Counted from the stretch's first letter, positions 16,871 through 27,873 are shown. The stretch is 64,000 bases of DNA from Azospirillum brasilense (GCF_007827815.1 NZ_VITH01000004.1:124001-188000); one strand, 5' to 3'. Numbers and translations are program-made. The notes: generated from the letters alone by a model not told the origin.

Positions 16871-18046
16871 TCAGCGGCGGGCGGTCGCCCACAGCACGCA
16901 CGCCGCTCCCACCGCCACCAGCGCCAGGACGGCGGAGAGCAGAAGCGCCGCCGTCTCCCCCGCCCGCTCGATGATCACCGCGTAGCCCATCGGCGCCAGG
17001 GCGGCGGCGTAGAAGCTCGGCACCAGCAGCCGCCCGACCGTCCGGCCGTAGCTCTGCGGATCGAACAGCACCAGCGGCAGCGTGCCGCGCACGATGGTCG
17101 CCAGCCCGGCCCCCGCCCCGAACAGCAGCGAGAAGGCGACGCCGGCGGCCAGCACCGCGCCGCTCCACAAACCGATGATGAAGCCGGGCAGCAGCAGGCC
17201 GCAGGCGAGCAGCGCCAGGACGGTGGGGTGCAGGCGCCCACCGGACAGCACCTCGCACAGCCGGGCCGAGGACTGGCCGACGCCGCGCACCGTGGAAATC
17301 CACACCGCCGCGGCGGGCGCCGCCCCCAGTCCGACCAGGATGCCGATCATGTGCGCCGACATCGCCGAGGTCAGCACGCCGACCGCCGTGGTCATCACCA
17401 TGTAGAACACAGGCGCCACCCAGGCCCGCCGTCGCGGGTCCACGGGTCCGGCGGGCTCCGTCCCGGCCGGCACCGGCGGGCGCACGTAGCGGTCGGAGGG
17501 GATGGCGGCGTGCAGCGGGATGGTCAGAAGCGCGATCACCGCGTAGGCGACCAGCGCGCCGCGCCAGCCCCAGGCGTCGGCCATCGCCTGCCCCACCGGC
17601 CACAGCACCGTCGAGGCCAGCCCGCCCAGCAGCGTGATCTGCGAGATCGGCACCCGCGCCAGCGGGCCGCCCAGCCGGGCCAGGGCGGCGAAGGCCGCCT
17701 CGTAGAGGCTCGCCCGCATCGCCAGCCCCAGCACCAGCCAGGAGGCGTAATAGCTCACCAGCCCGGTGGAGGAGGCCAGCCCCAGGCAGCCCGCCGCCGT
17801 CAGCAGCGAGCCGATGACCATCACCGGGCGGCCGCCCCAGCGGTCGATGGCCCGCCCGACGCTGCCCGACACCACGCCCATGACCAGCAGCGCCGCCGTG
17901 AAGCCGCCGAAGGCCACCGGCAGGCTCAGCCCCAGGTCGGCGGCCATGGGGTTCCCGAAGATGGCGATCAGGTAATAGGAAATCCCCCAGCACAGCAGCT
18001 GCGAGACGCCGAGGAACCAGACCAGCCGGCGGGTGATGTGCGACAT
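16871..18046 (-). CDS. MFS transporter
   Basis: The product (391 aa) has about 12 hydrophobic segments and the MFS loop motif between helices 2 and 3 (GRAIDRWGGRPVM). A long polar loop in the middle (residues about 188-208, PPVPAGTEPAGPVDPRRR) divides the halves. The first helix WFLGVSQLLCWGISYY resembles the monocarboxylate or drug efflux types. Substrate unknown. It is divergent from a LysR regulator with a 101-nt gap, the usual layout for a transporter controlled by that regulator. Confidence 0.88.
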   Translation of the reverse strand: MSHITRRLVWFLGVSQLLCWGISYYLIAIFGNPMAADLGLSLPVAFGGFTAALLVMGVVSGSVGRAIDRWGGRPVMVIGSLLTAAGCLGLASSTGLVSYYASWLVLGLAMRASLYEAAFAALARLGGPLARVPISQITLLGGLASTVLWPVGQAMADAWGWRGALVAYAVIALLTIPLHAAIPSDRYVRPPVPAGTEPAGPVDPRRRAWVAPVFYMVMTTAVGVLTSAMSAHMIGILVGLGAAPAAAVWISTVRGVGQSSARLCEVLSGGRLHPTVLALLACGLLLPGFIIGLWSGAVLAAGVAFSLLFGAGAGLATIVRGTLPLVLFDPQSYGRTVGRLLVPSFYAAALAPMGYAVIIERAGETAALLLSAVLALVAVGAACVLWATARR

Positions 18047-18147
18047 GACGGACCAGGAGGCGACGGAAAGCGGCAGGCACCCTAGCCAGCCGGTCGGGCA
18101 CCGACAAACGACTTGTCTTCCGCCGACCGGTGAGAAAAACTCAACGG

Positions 18148-19044
18148 ATGTCCTCCCGCTTCCCGCCGCTGAACGCCCTGCGCGCCTTCGTCGCCGCCGC
18201 CCGCCATTCCAGCTTCCGCCTCGCCGCGGAGGAGCTGAACGTCACCCCCGGCGCGATCAGCCGCCAGATCCGCAGCCTGGAACTCTTCCTCGGCGTTCCC
18301 CTGTTCGACCGCAGTCAACGGCAGGTCCGGCTGACCGAGGCCGGGGCGCGCTATTTCACCCGCATCGCCGACCTGTTCACAGAGATCCAGCAGGCGACCG
18401 ACACGCTGCTCGACGGCGACGGGCGGCGGACGTTGCGGGTGGACTGCATCCCAACCTTCGCCATGCACTGGCTGCTGCCGCGCCTGCCCCTGTTCCAGCA
18501 GCGCTTCCCGGAACTGGCGGTGTCGCTGTCCACCGCCCCCGGCCCGATCGACATCGGCCGTCCCTTCGACTACGCCATCCGCCGCGACCCCGCCCATTTT
18601 GCTGGGCTGAAGCCGCTGCCCCTGATGCGCGAGCATTGCGTTCCGGTGTGCAGCCCGTCCCTGCCGGGGCTGGAGACGCTGCGCAGCCCCGCCGACCTGA
18701 CCCGCCGCACGGTCATCACCATCCGCGCCCGCGCCGACCTGCTGCCGGCCTGGAGCACGGCGCACGGGCTGGAGCTGGACGCCTTCCGCAACCGGATGGA
18801 GGTCGACCACACCTACTTCGCCATCCAGGCGGCGGAGGACGGGCTGGGCGTCGCCATCGTGCCGCGGCTGTTCGTGGAGCGCCCGCTGGAAACCGGGCGG
18901 CTGACCGCCCCGCTGGGGGCCGAAGGGGTGGTATCCGGCCACTATTACCTGCTGGAAAGCCGCCAGCGCGGCCACACCGAGGCGCCGGCCTTCCCCGATT
19001 GGCTGCGCGAACAGGCCGCCGGCGCGTCAACGCAGGGCCGATAA
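18148..19044 (+). CDS. LysR-family regulator (GcvA-like)
   Basis: The N-terminal winged helix (PPLNALRAFVAAARHSSF, then AAEELNVTPGAISRQI) is that of LysR regulators, most like the GcvA/AmpR branch. The effector-binding domain follows from about residue 90. It probably controls the divergent MFS gene and itself. ATG 18148 gives the normal start; a GTG at 18130 would add six residues. The sequence between the two genes was read for a T-N11-A palindrome, but no single site stood out. purQ begins 99 nt after its stop. Confidence 0.9.
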   Translation: MSSRFPPLNALRAFVAAARHSSFRLAAEELNVTPGAISRQIRSLELFLGVPLFDRSQRQVRLTEAGARYFTRIADLFTEIQQATDTLLDGDGRRTLRVDCIPTFAMHWLLPRLPLFQQRFPELAVSLSTAPGPIDIGRPFDYAIRRDPAHFAGLKPLPLMREHCVPVCSPSLPGLETLRSPADLTRRTVITIRARADLLPAWSTAHGLELDAFRNRMEVDHTYFAIQAAEDGLGVAIVPRLFVERPLETGRLTAPLGAEGVVSGHYYLLESRQRGHTEAPAFPDWLREQAAGASTQGR

Positions 19045-19143
19045 GGGAGAATGGCGGGGTCCTTGCCCTTGCTTTGGCGGGGCGGGGCCTTTAGTGTCCG
19101 GCCTCGAACCGTTCCCCCCACGACGCCGGATTTTCCAAGCCCC

Positions 19144-19844
19144 ATGAAGGCCGCCGTCATCGTTTTCCCCGGCTCCAACCGCGAACGCGACGCCGTCGCC
19201 GCGCTGGAGGCCGCCAGCGGAACCAAGCCGCATCTGGTCTGGCACCGCGACACCGAACTGCCCAAGGTCGATCTCATCCTCGTGCCGGGCGGCTTCTCCT
19301 ATGGCGACTATCTGCGCTCCGGCGCCATGGCGGCGCACTCGCCGATCATGCGCGAGGTCAAGGCGCGGGCCGATCAGGGCGTGCGGGTGCTCGGCATCTG
19401 CAACGGCTTCCAGATCATCACCGAGGCGGGGCTGCTGCCCGGCGCGCTGATGCGCAACGCCAAGCTGAAGTTCATCTGCCGCACCGTGCATCTGCGGGTG
19501 GAGAACACGGACAGCCCCTTCACGGCCAAGTACCGCAAGGGCCAGATCGTCCGCTACCCGGTGGCGCACGGCGACGGCAACTACTGGACCGACGCCGAGA
19601 CGGTGAAGCGGCTGGACGGCGAGGGCCAGGTGGCCTTCCGCTACGTCAGCGACGAGGGCGACGCCGCCCCGCGCTGGAACCGGAACGACTGGAACCCGAA
19701 CGGTTCGCTGGACAACATCGCCGGCATCTTCAACGCCAAGCGCACCGTGCTCGGCCTGATGCCGCACCCCGAGGACGCGGTGTCCGCCTTCCACGGCAAC
19801 ACCGACGGCAAGCCCATGTTCGATGGTCTGGTGGAGGCCCTGTC

Positions 19845-19848
<4 letters not shown>
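19144..19848 (+). CDS. purQ: FGAM synthase glutaminase subunit PurQ
   Basis: PurQ is a class I amidotransferase that releases ammonia from glutamine for PurL. The nucleophile elbow LGICNGFQ is near residue 84, and the catalytic His/Glu pair lies in MPHPEDA near residue 205. The length (234 aa) and the N-terminus [17 protein letters not shown] match the family. Its last four bases GTGA overlap the start of purL, so the two subunits are translationally coupled. It is separated from purS by the alkA/MOSC/MFS/LysR block. Confidence 0.96.
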
Positions 19849-22061
<2,213 letters not shown>

Positions 22062-22090
22062 TCGGACGCGGTTGAGGGGTCGAAGAACGG

Positions 22091-22125
22091 AAGGCCGGGC
22101 GGCGGATGCGTCGCCCGGCCTTTTC
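22091..22125 (+). terminator. Terminator after purL
   Basis: The stem AAGGCCGGGCGGCG (22091-22104) pairs with 22108-22121 with one mismatch and is followed by TTTTCGTTTT. Confidence 0.85.
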
Positions 22126-22145
22126 GTTTTGGGGTTCGGTGTTGC

Positions 22146-22253
22146 CCCCACCCTTCCCACGGCTTCGCCGCGGGCCCCTTCCCTCCCCCGCTTCGCAGGA
22201 GAGGGAACTTGATCCCCTCCCCTGCGAGAGCGGGGGAGGGTTAGGGAGGGGGC
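22146..22253. repeat. Dispersed GC-rich palindromic repeat, copy 2
   Basis: This copy is almost identical to 12887-12996: the same CCCTTCCCACGGCTTCGCCG beginning and GGGGGAGGG-TTAGGGAGGG end. It follows the purL terminator and precedes bolA. The rest of the 297-nt gap before bolA holds only a possible bolA promoter near TAATTATACGG (22313-22323). Confidence 0.8.
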
Positions 22254-22358
22254 GAACCCTTCGCACCGCGGAATGTCGTCGCTTCTCCGGTGACAAACCC
22301 GGCCGCTCCGCCTAATTATACGGGCAGCGCCCGCATGGGCAGGGATTGACGGAACAGG

Positions 22359-22607
22359 ATGACGGCCATGGCGATGGAAGCCGCGGTGATCGAGAAGCTC
22401 ATCAGGGAAGGCATCCCGGACGCGACGGTGGAGATCGCCGACCTGCGCGGCGACGGCGACCATTACGCCGCGCTGGTCACCTCCGCCGCCTTCAAGGGCA
22501 AGTCGCGCGTGCAGCAGCACCAGATGGTCTACGCCGCCCTCCAGGGCCGGATGGGCGGGGAGCTGCACGCCCTGGCCCTGACCACCGCCGTGCCGGAAGG
22601 CGCGTAG
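22359..22607 (+). CDS. BolA family protein
   Basis: A small protein (82 aa) with the BolA class II KH-like fold. It has GDGDHYAALVTS near residue 32 with the conserved His, and FKGKSRVQQHQMVYAAL. BolA proteins bind a [2Fe-2S] cluster together with monothiol CGFS glutaredoxins, and such a glutaredoxin is the next gene. The pair following purL is a common alphaproteobacterial order. ATG 22359 is used; a start two codons pairs later (MAMEAAV) is possible. Confidence 0.93.
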   Translation: MTAMAMEAAVIEKLIREGIPDATVEIADLRGDGDHYAALVTSAAFKGKSRVQQHQMVYAALQGRMGGELHALALTTAVPEGA

Positions 22608-22666
22608 GACGCCGTCCCGCAAGACACTCCGCAAGACACGACGACATCGTAAGAAGGCCGAGAGAC

Positions 22667-23008
22667 ATGGTTGACCAGAACGTCAAGGATCGCATCGAGC
22701 AGGACATCAAGGGCAACGATGTCGTGCTGTACATGAAGGGCACGCCCGTCTTCCCGCAGTGCGGCTTCTCCGCCGCCGTCGTCCAGGTGCTCAGCACCGT
22801 CGGCGTGAAGTTCAAGGGCATCAACATCCTGGAGGACCCGGGCCTGCGCCAGGGGCTGAAGGATTACTCGAACTGGCCGACCTTCCCGCAGCTCTACGTT
22901 AAGGGCGAGCTGGTCGGCGGCTGTGACATCGTGCGCGAGATGTACGAGTCGGGCGAGCTGCAGTCGCTGCTGGCCGACAAGGGCGTCGCGACGGGCGCCA
23001 ACGCCTGA
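22667..23008 (+). CDS. grxD: Monothiol glutaredoxin (CGFS type)
   Basis: The active-site CGFS is at residues 32-35 (FPQCGFSAAVV), which marks Grx4/GrxD proteins that carry and deliver [2Fe-2S] clusters. The glutathione-binding WPTFPQLYV and GGCDI blocks follow. The length is 113 aa. It forms a functional pair with the BolA protein 59 nt upstream. A terminator follows at 23037. Confidence 0.96.
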   Translation: MVDQNVKDRIEQDIKGNDVVLYMKGTPVFPQCGFSAAVVQVLSTVGVKFKGINILEDPGLRQGLKDYSNWPTFPQLYVKGELVGGCDIVREMYESGELQSLLADKGVATGANA

Positions 23009-23036
23009 TCGGCCAGCCGCGCCGCAGACGTGTGAC

Positions 23037-23065
23037 AAAGGGCTCCGCCAGCGCGGGGCCCTTTT
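23037..23065 (+). terminator. Terminator after grxD
   Basis: AAAGGGCTCCGC (23037-23048) pairs with GCGGGGCCCTTT (23053-23064) around a 4-nt loop, and more T follow. Confidence 0.85.
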
Positions 23066-23151
23066 CCTTTGGCGGAACAGGCCCCGGCCCAACCCTGTTT
23101 TTCCATCGACGAACCCCGCGGAGGTGTCGGCACGGAAAAGGAGGCCCGGTC

Positions 23152-23586
23152 ATGGACAGGCGTGTGTTCCCAGCGGCGGCGCTGCTGGCTCTGATGGCTC
23201 TTCCCGTCCAAGCGCAAGGCCAGGACGGAACGGTTCCCAAGCAGGAGCGGCTGACCGCCTGCCGGGACGAGGTGTCCCGCTTCTCCGACCTGTTCCTGGG
23301 CGACAAGGTGGTGGCCGGCGGGCGCAACCACACCGCCCTGACCGGTGAGCAGAAGGACCGGCTGCGCGGCCTGCTGGGCGACGCGCGGTCCGCCGCCGGC
23401 AAGGGCGATCCGGACGGATGCGTGGACCGGCTGCGCGAGGCCCGCGCGCTGGTCCGCAACGAGGGTGTCGGCACCAACGTCCCGATCGGCCGGGGCTCGT
23501 CGGGATCGTCCGGCGCGATGCCGCGGAACGGAGCCCCCAACGCCAGCGGAAGCGGAGGCGGCACCGCAGGCGGCGGAGGGGGCTGA
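23152..23586 (+). CDS. Secreted hypothetical protein (144 aa)
   Basis: A signal peptide is clear: basic MDRR, hydrophobic core to about residue 20, and cleavage probably after VQAQ. The mature part has two Cys (LTACRDE and PDGCVDR) that could pair, a helical middle, and a low-complexity Gly/Ser tail from about residue 120. No family recognised. A GGAGG-type site precedes ATG 23152. It stands between the grxD terminator and rarD and may be transcribed alone. Confidence 0.75.
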   Translation: MDRRVFPAAALLALMALPVQAQGQDGTVPKQERLTACRDEVSRFSDLFLGDKVVAGGRNHTALTGEQKDRLRGLLGDARSAAGKGDPDGCVDRLREARALVRNEGVGTNVPIGRGSSGSSGAMPRNGAPNASGSGGGTAGGGGG

Positions 23587-23686
23587 TCGGGAAAACCCCT
23601 GCGGGAAATGCGGCATTCCCGGCGCGCAGTGCGGGCATGAGGGGGCGTTCCTATCGCCCATTTCTTGGGCATGGTAAAGGGGAGTC

Positions 23687-24691
23687 ATGGCCCAGACTCC
23701 CTCCCCCTCCCTGCCGCAGGCCGACGGGCGCAACCCCGCCACCCTGGGCTTCGCCGCCGCCCTGACCGCCTTCCTGATCTGGGGAGGGGTGGCGCCGATC
23801 TTCTTCAAGCAGCTCGGCAACGTCGGAGCGGTGGAGGTCGTCGCCCACCGGGTGCTGTGGACGGTGGTGCTGGTCGGGCTGTGGCTGGTGCCGACGCGCG
23901 GCCTGTCCGGCATCGTGCGCGGGGTGGGAAGCTGGCGGCGGCTGGGCATCTTCCTGGTGACGACGGCGCTGATCGGCAGCAACTGGACCATCTTCATCTG
24001 GGCCGTGAACAACGGCCATTTGGTGCAGTCCAGCCTCGGCTACTACATCAACCCGATCATCAACGTGCTGCTCGGCATGGCCTTCCTTCAGGAACGGCTG
24101 TCGAAGCGGCAGGGACTGGCGGTTCTGATCGCGGCGGCGGGCGTGCTGAGCCTCGTCCTGTCCTACGGGGAGGTTCCCTGGGTGGCGCTGTCGCTGGCCT
24201 TGAGCTTCGGCGTCTACGCGCTGGTGCGCAAGAAGGCGGCCATCGACCCGCTGATCGGGCTGCTGGTGGAAACGGTGCTGCTGGTGCCGCCGGCCATCGT
24301 CTATCTGCTGTGGCTGAACGCCCAGGGACTGGGGAGTTTCGGCGCGCACGGGCTGGGCACGGACCTGCTGATCATCCTGACCGGCCCGGTGACCGCCATC
24401 CCGCTGGTGCTGTTCATGGTCGGCGCCGCCCGGCTGAAGCTGTCGACCATCGGCATCCTGCAATACATCAGCCCGACCGGGCAGCTCCTGCTCGGCGTGG
24501 CGGTCTATGGGGAGGCCTTCACCTCCTCACACCTCGTGGCCTTCGTCTGCATCTGGGTGGCGCTGGCGCTCTATTCGGCGGACGCGCTGTTCACACACCG
24601 GGCCGCCCGCGCCGAGGCCCGCGCAGAGCAGAACCGGGCCGAACAAAACCGGGCGGAGCAGGCCCGCGCCGCCGCCTGCCGCGCCGATTGA
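23687..24691 (+). CDS. rarD: RarD-type EamA transporter
   Basis: The product (334 aa) has about ten membrane helices in two EamA repeats. The blocks LIWGGVAPIFFKQL, EVVAHRVLWT and LIGSNWTIFIWAVN are typical of RarD (first named for chloramphenicol sensitivity; substrate unknown). The C-terminus after about residue 305 is a charged tail with the repeat AEQNR copied in tandem, probably cytoplasmic. It is convergent with the TetR gene, 6 nt away. Confidence 0.92.
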   Translation: MAQTPSPSLPQADGRNPATLGFAAALTAFLIWGGVAPIFFKQLGNVGAVEVVAHRVLWTVVLVGLWLVPTRGLSGIVRGVGSWRRLGIFLVTTALIGSNWTIFIWAVNNGHLVQSSLGYYINPIINVLLGMAFLQERLSKRQGLAVLIAAAGVLSLVLSYGEVPWVALSLALSFGVYALVRKKAAIDPLIGLLVETVLLVPPAIVYLLWLNAQGLGSFGAHGLGTDLLIILTGPVTAIPLVLFMVGAARLKLSTIGILQYISPTGQLLLGVAVYGEAFTSSHLVAFVCIWVALALYSADALFTHRAARAEARAEQNRAEQNRAEQARAAACRAD

Positions 24692-24697
24692 GGCGGC

Positions 24698-25369
24698 TCA
24701 GGCCCGCGGCGCGAGGCCGTGGGCCATGGTGTGGGCGAGCGTCTTCACCACCTCGTTGACGCGGTCCGGGCAGCGCCCGAACACCACCTGATCGAGGAAG
24801 CCCAGCCCGAAGCTGAGCGTGGCGATACCCGCCGCGACGTGGGCAAGGTCGGCGTCCGCCGCGATCGCCCCGCGCGCGCGGAAGATCTCCAGCCGGCTGA
24901 GCAGGCAGGGGATGCGGCTTTCCGACAGGGTGCGCGCCATTTCGTTCGCGATGTCCGGATCGACCAGCGCGCGCGCCAGCATCACCCGCGTGAAGTCGCG
25001 GCACTTCCAGGCGTGGCGGAGTTGGTGCAAGAGGAAGGCCGCCAGATCCTCCTCCAGGTCGTCGCCGGGCGGCGGCATGGCGCAGCCGCTCCCCTCCTCG
25101 CGCCCGTAGCGCTCGACGACGGCCAGCAGCAACCCGGCCTTGCCCGAGAAATAGCGCTGGATCAACTGCTCGTTCACGCCCGCGCGTCCGGCGATGTCGC
25201 GCGTGGTCGCGGCGTCGAAGCCGCGCTCGGCGAACACCATCTTGGCCGCGTCCAGCAGCACGCCCTTGGTTGCCTCGCGGTCGCGCTTGCGCGCGGGCGC
25301 GTCGGCCCCGGTGCCGCAACAGCCGTCGTCAGTCGCCGGGTCGGTGGCGGGGGTGTCGGTTTTGTCCAC
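24698..25369 (-). CDS. TetR-family repressor of the Old Yellow Enzyme gene
   Basis: The helix-turn-helix is at about residues 50-80 (TTRDIAGRAGVNEQLIQRYF). The N-terminal tail has CC at residues 17-18 (DDGCCGTG), and further Cys occur (GCAMPP, WKCRDF, IPCLL). NemR-type regulators of this gene context sense electrophiles through Cys, so a redox or electrophile signal is plausible. The start GTG 25369 is chosen from GAGAGG upstream. It is divergent from the OYE gene, with two matching palindromes between them. Confidence 0.88.
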   Translation of the reverse strand: MDKTDTPATDPATDDGCCGTGADAPARKRDREATKGVLLDAAKMVFAERGFDAATTRDIAGRAGVNEQLIQRYFSGKAGLLLAVVERYGREEGSGCAMPPPGDDLEEDLAAFLLHQLRHAWKCRDFTRVMLARALVDPDIANEMARTLSESRIPCLLSRLEIFRARGAIAADADLAHVAAGIATLSFGLGFLDQVVFGRCPDRVNEVVKTLAHTMAHGLAPRA

Positions 25370-25423
25370 GATGCAGGCCCTCTCACTGGCCGCCGATCCG
25401 TGCGGCGGCTGAAATGATAATAG

Positions 25424-25439
25424 GTATGCACGTGCATAC
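25424..25439. promoter_or_regulatory. Probable TetR operator 1
   Basis: A perfect 16-bp palindrome GTATGCACGTGCATAC between the divergent TetR and OYE genes. It touches a TTGACA (25440-25445) that could be the -35 box for the OYE gene. Confidence 0.75.
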
Positions 25440-25465
25440 TTGACAAGGCCGGATGGCGCTGGCAA

Positions 25466-25481
25466 GTATGTACGCACATAC
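25466..25481. promoter_or_regulatory. Probable TetR operator 2
   Basis: GTATGTACGCACATAC has the same half-site as operator 1 (GTATGYRC) with one imperfect pair. Its centre is 42 bp from that of operator 1, i.e. four DNA turns. It would overlap or follow the -10 region of the OYE promoter. Confidence 0.7.
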
Positions 25482-25574
25482 ATACCGGGCGCCGCCCAAC
25501 CCGCGGAACCCCGGACCCCGCTTTGGGACACCCCAACTTGGGACCCGATGCCACATCGAGAGGGCAACCGCATC

Positions 25575-26678
25575 ATGACCACCGCCGATCTGTTCACGCC
25601 GCTGCGTCTTGGCTCCATGGAGCTGCCGAACCGCGTCATCATGGCGCCGATGACCCGCAGCCGCGCTGGCGAGGGCAACGTCCCCACCCCGCTGATGGCC
25701 GAGTATTACGGGCAGCGCGCTTCCGCCGGCCTCATTATCACCGAGGCGACGCAGGTCTCGGCCACCGGCCAGGGCTATCCCAGCACGCCGGGCATCCACA
25801 CCGACGCGCAGACGCTCGCCTGGCGCCGCATCGCCGAGGAGGTCCACGCCAAGGGCGGGCTGATCGCCGCGCAGCTCTGGCACGTCGGCCGCATCTCCCA
25901 CACGGAATTCCAGCCGAACGGCGCCCTGCCGGTCGCTCCCTCGGCGATCGCCGCCGCCGGTCAGTCCTACACCAGCAAGGGACTGGTGCCCTTCCCCACC
26001 CCGCGGGCCCTGGAAACCGACGAGATCCCCGGCTTGGTCAAGGCCTTCGCCGACGCCGCCAAGCGCGCGGTGTTCGACGCCGGGCTGGACGGGGTGGAGA
26101 TCCACGGCGCCAACGGCTACCTGATCGACCAGTTCCTGCGCGACCGCACCAACAAGCGCACCGACCGCTACGGCGGCGGCGTGGAGAACCGGGCGCGCTT
26201 CCTGCTGGAGATCCTGGACGCGGTGAGCACCGCCGTCGGCCCCGGCCGGGTCGGCGTGCGGCTGTCGCCGACCGGCACCTTCAACGACATGGCGGACAGC
26301 GATCCGCGGGCGCTCTACACCCACGTCACCGAGGCGCTGAACCCCTTCGGCCTCGCCTTCCTGCACGTCATCGAAGGCCAGCCGGGCCACCACATGGCCC
26401 CGCCGGAGGGCGCCCCGCATCTGGCGGCGGAACTGCGCCGGATCTTCAAGGGTCCCTTCATCATCAACGGCGGCTACAGCAAGGAACAGGCCGAGGCGGC
26501 CATCGCCGCCGGTGCTGCGGATGCGGTGAGCTTCGGCGAGCCCTTCATCGCCAACCCGGACCTGCCGGAGCGCTTCCGCCGCGACGCGGCGCTGAACACG
26601 CCGGACAAGGCCAGCTACTACGGCGGCGACGCCCGTGGCTACACCGACTATCCGGCGCTGGAAACGGCCGACGCCTGA
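25575..26678 (+). CDS. Old Yellow Enzyme family FMN ene-reductase (NemA-like)
   Basis: The product (367 aa) is a TIM-barrel flavoprotein that reduces activated C=C bonds or nitro compounds with NAD(P)H. The active-site pair is in HGANGYLIDQFLRD near residue 177; the N-terminal LFTPLRLGSMELPNRVIMAP, AQLWHVGR and the GGDARGYTDYP end are typical. ATG 25575 has AGAGGG upstream. The divergent TetR gene and paired operators suggest induction by electrophiles. Confidence 0.94.
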   Translation: MTTADLFTPLRLGSMELPNRVIMAPMTRSRAGEGNVPTPLMAEYYGQRASAGLIITEATQVSATGQGYPSTPGIHTDAQTLAWRRIAEEVHAKGGLIAAQLWHVGRISHTEFQPNGALPVAPSAIAAAGQSYTSKGLVPFPTPRALETDEIPGLVKAFADAAKRAVFDAGLDGVEIHGANGYLIDQFLRDRTNKRTDRYGGGVENRARFLLEILDAVSTAVGPGRVGVRLSPTGTFNDMADSDPRALYTHVTEALNPFGLAFLHVIEGQPGHHMAPPEGAPHLAAELRRIFKGPFIINGGYSKEQAEAAIAAGAADAVSFGEPFIANPDLPERFRRDAALNTPDKASYYGGDARGYTDYPALETADA

Positions 26679-26718
26679 TCCCTCTCCCCCGCGGGGATTG
26701 CCCCCGATCCCCGCACCT

Positions 26719-26753
26719 CAAGGCCGGGACCCGCAAGGGTTCCGGCTTTTTTC
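26719..26753 (+). terminator. Terminator after the OYE gene
   Basis: The stem AAGGCCGG...CCGGCTTTT with an inner GACCC-GCAA-GGGTT hairpin is followed by TTTTTT. Confidence 0.8.
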
Positions 26754-26956
26754 TTTCCGCCGTCCCTCCAGCGCGGACGTTGCCCATTCCGGGAATCGAC
26801 TGTTATCCTGAACCGAGCGAAGGAGACGGCGACGAGTGGGATGCCGAGGCCATGCGGGCCGAATGCCGGGCCACGCTGACCGCGACAGAGAAAGGTTCTT
26901 GAACACCGCTCAGAACCTTTACAACCTATTTCACAGTACTCAACGACGCCTTCCAG

Positions 26957-26979
26957 CCCTCTCCCCAGAGGGGAGAGGG
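26957..26979. repeat. Short GC palindrome in the gap before rpsD
   Basis: CCCTCTCCCC-AGA-GGGGAGAGGG is a perfect 10-bp hairpin. It looks like a minimal piece of the dispersed repeat family (12.9, 22.2 and 43.8 kb). The 398-nt gap 26679-27076 otherwise holds the OYE terminator and the rpsD terminator; I see no gene in it. Confidence 0.6.
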
Positions 26980-27023
26980 AACTCAATCCGACCGCCCATC
27001 CTCAAACGAAAAGGGCCCAAACG

Positions 27024-27053
27024 AAAAAGGCCGCGCCCGGAGGCGCGGCCTTT
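27024..27053 (-). terminator. Terminator of rpsD
   Basis: A perfect 12-bp stem (27026-27037 with 27042-27053), loop CGGA, with AAAAA at 27024-27028, which is a U-run on the minus strand. Confidence 0.88.
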
Positions 27054-27076
27054 CGCGTGTCGGTTGGGCCGAACGG

Positions 27077-27691
27077 TCAGCGCGAGTAGAACTCGACGAC
27101 CAGGTTCGGTTCCATCTGGACCGGGTACGGAATGTCGGCCAGCAGCGGGACGCGGACGAAGCGGCCCTTCAGGGCGCCCGTGTCGACTTCCAGGTAGTCC
27201 GGGGTGTCGCGCTCACCCGAGGCGGTGGCCTCGAGGATGAGGGCCATCTGCTTGGACTTGGCGCGCACCTCGATGGTGTCGCCTTCCTTGATCTGGGCCG
27301 ACGGGATGTTCAGGCGGCGGCCGTTGACCAGGATGTGGCCGTGGTTGATGATCTGGCGCGCGGCGAACGGGGTCGGCGCGAACTTCATGCGGTAGACCAC
27401 CGCGTCCAGGCGGCGCTCCAGCAGGCCCACCAGGTTCTCGCCGGTGTCGCCCTTGCGGCGCACGGCCTCGGCGTAGATGCGGCGGAACTGCTTCTCGCCG
27501 ATGTTGCCGTAGTAGCCCTTCAGCTTCTGCTTCGCCATGAGCTGCAGGCCGTAGTCGGACGGCTTCTTGCGGCGCTGGCCGTGCTGGCCGGGGCCATACT
27601 CACGCTTGTTGATCGGCGACTTGCCACGGCCCCAGAGGTTTACGCCGAGGCGGCGGTCGATCTTGTACTTGGACTGTTGACGCTTGGCCAT
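27077..27691 (-). CDS. rpsD: 30S ribosomal protein S4
   Basis: S4 (204 aa) starts 16S rRNA folding. The N-terminus [16 protein letters not shown], the [17 protein letters not shown] block and the S4 RNA-binding domain ([21 protein letters not shown]) are all present. The alphaproteobacterial form lacks the zinc-binding Cys of some S4 proteins, and so does this one. It is not in an alpha operon; a good promoter at 27803-27830 and a terminator make it a single-gene unit. The 5' leader of about 105 nt may hold autoregulatory structure, but none was identified. Confidence 0.98.
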   Translation of the reverse strand: MAKRQQSKYKIDRRLGVNLWGRGKSPINKREYGPGQHGQRRKKPSDYGLQLMAKQKLKGYYGNIGEKQFRRIYAEAVRRKGDTGENLVGLLERRLDAVVYRMKFAPTPFAARQIINHGHILVNGRRLNIPSAQIKEGDTIEVRAKSKQMALILEATASGERDTPDYLEVDTGALKGRFVRVPLLADIPYPVQMEPNLVVEFYSR

Positions 27692-27802
27692 TTGATCCTC
27701 GATGGAACACGAGTTGGTTTTGTCCCGGTAGTTCCGCGGAACAGGCCGCGGACGGGGCGCAAACAAGAGGCACGCCCGCTTTCCCAGGAGTGAAGGCGCG
27801 CA

Positions 27803-27830
27803 CTATACGGATTCGGCGCGCCTTGTCAAA
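27803..27830 (-). promoter_or_regulatory. Sigma-70 promoter of rpsD
   Basis: On the minus strand TTGACA (27830-27825) and TATAGT (27808-27803) are separated by 16 nt. This is the best consensus promoter in the window and suits a ribosomal protein gene. Confidence 0.65.
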
Positions 27831-27858
27831 CCATGAGTCGGGTCAAACCATGAGTCGT
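27826..27858. repeat. 17-nt tandem duplication at the rpsD promoter
   Basis: GTCAAACCATGAGTCG occurs at 27826-27841 and again at 27843-27858. The first copy supplies most of the rpsD -35 box; the second gives TTGACC. It abuts the end of cowN. Confidence 0.8.
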
Positions 27859-27873
27859 GTCCACCACACGGCG

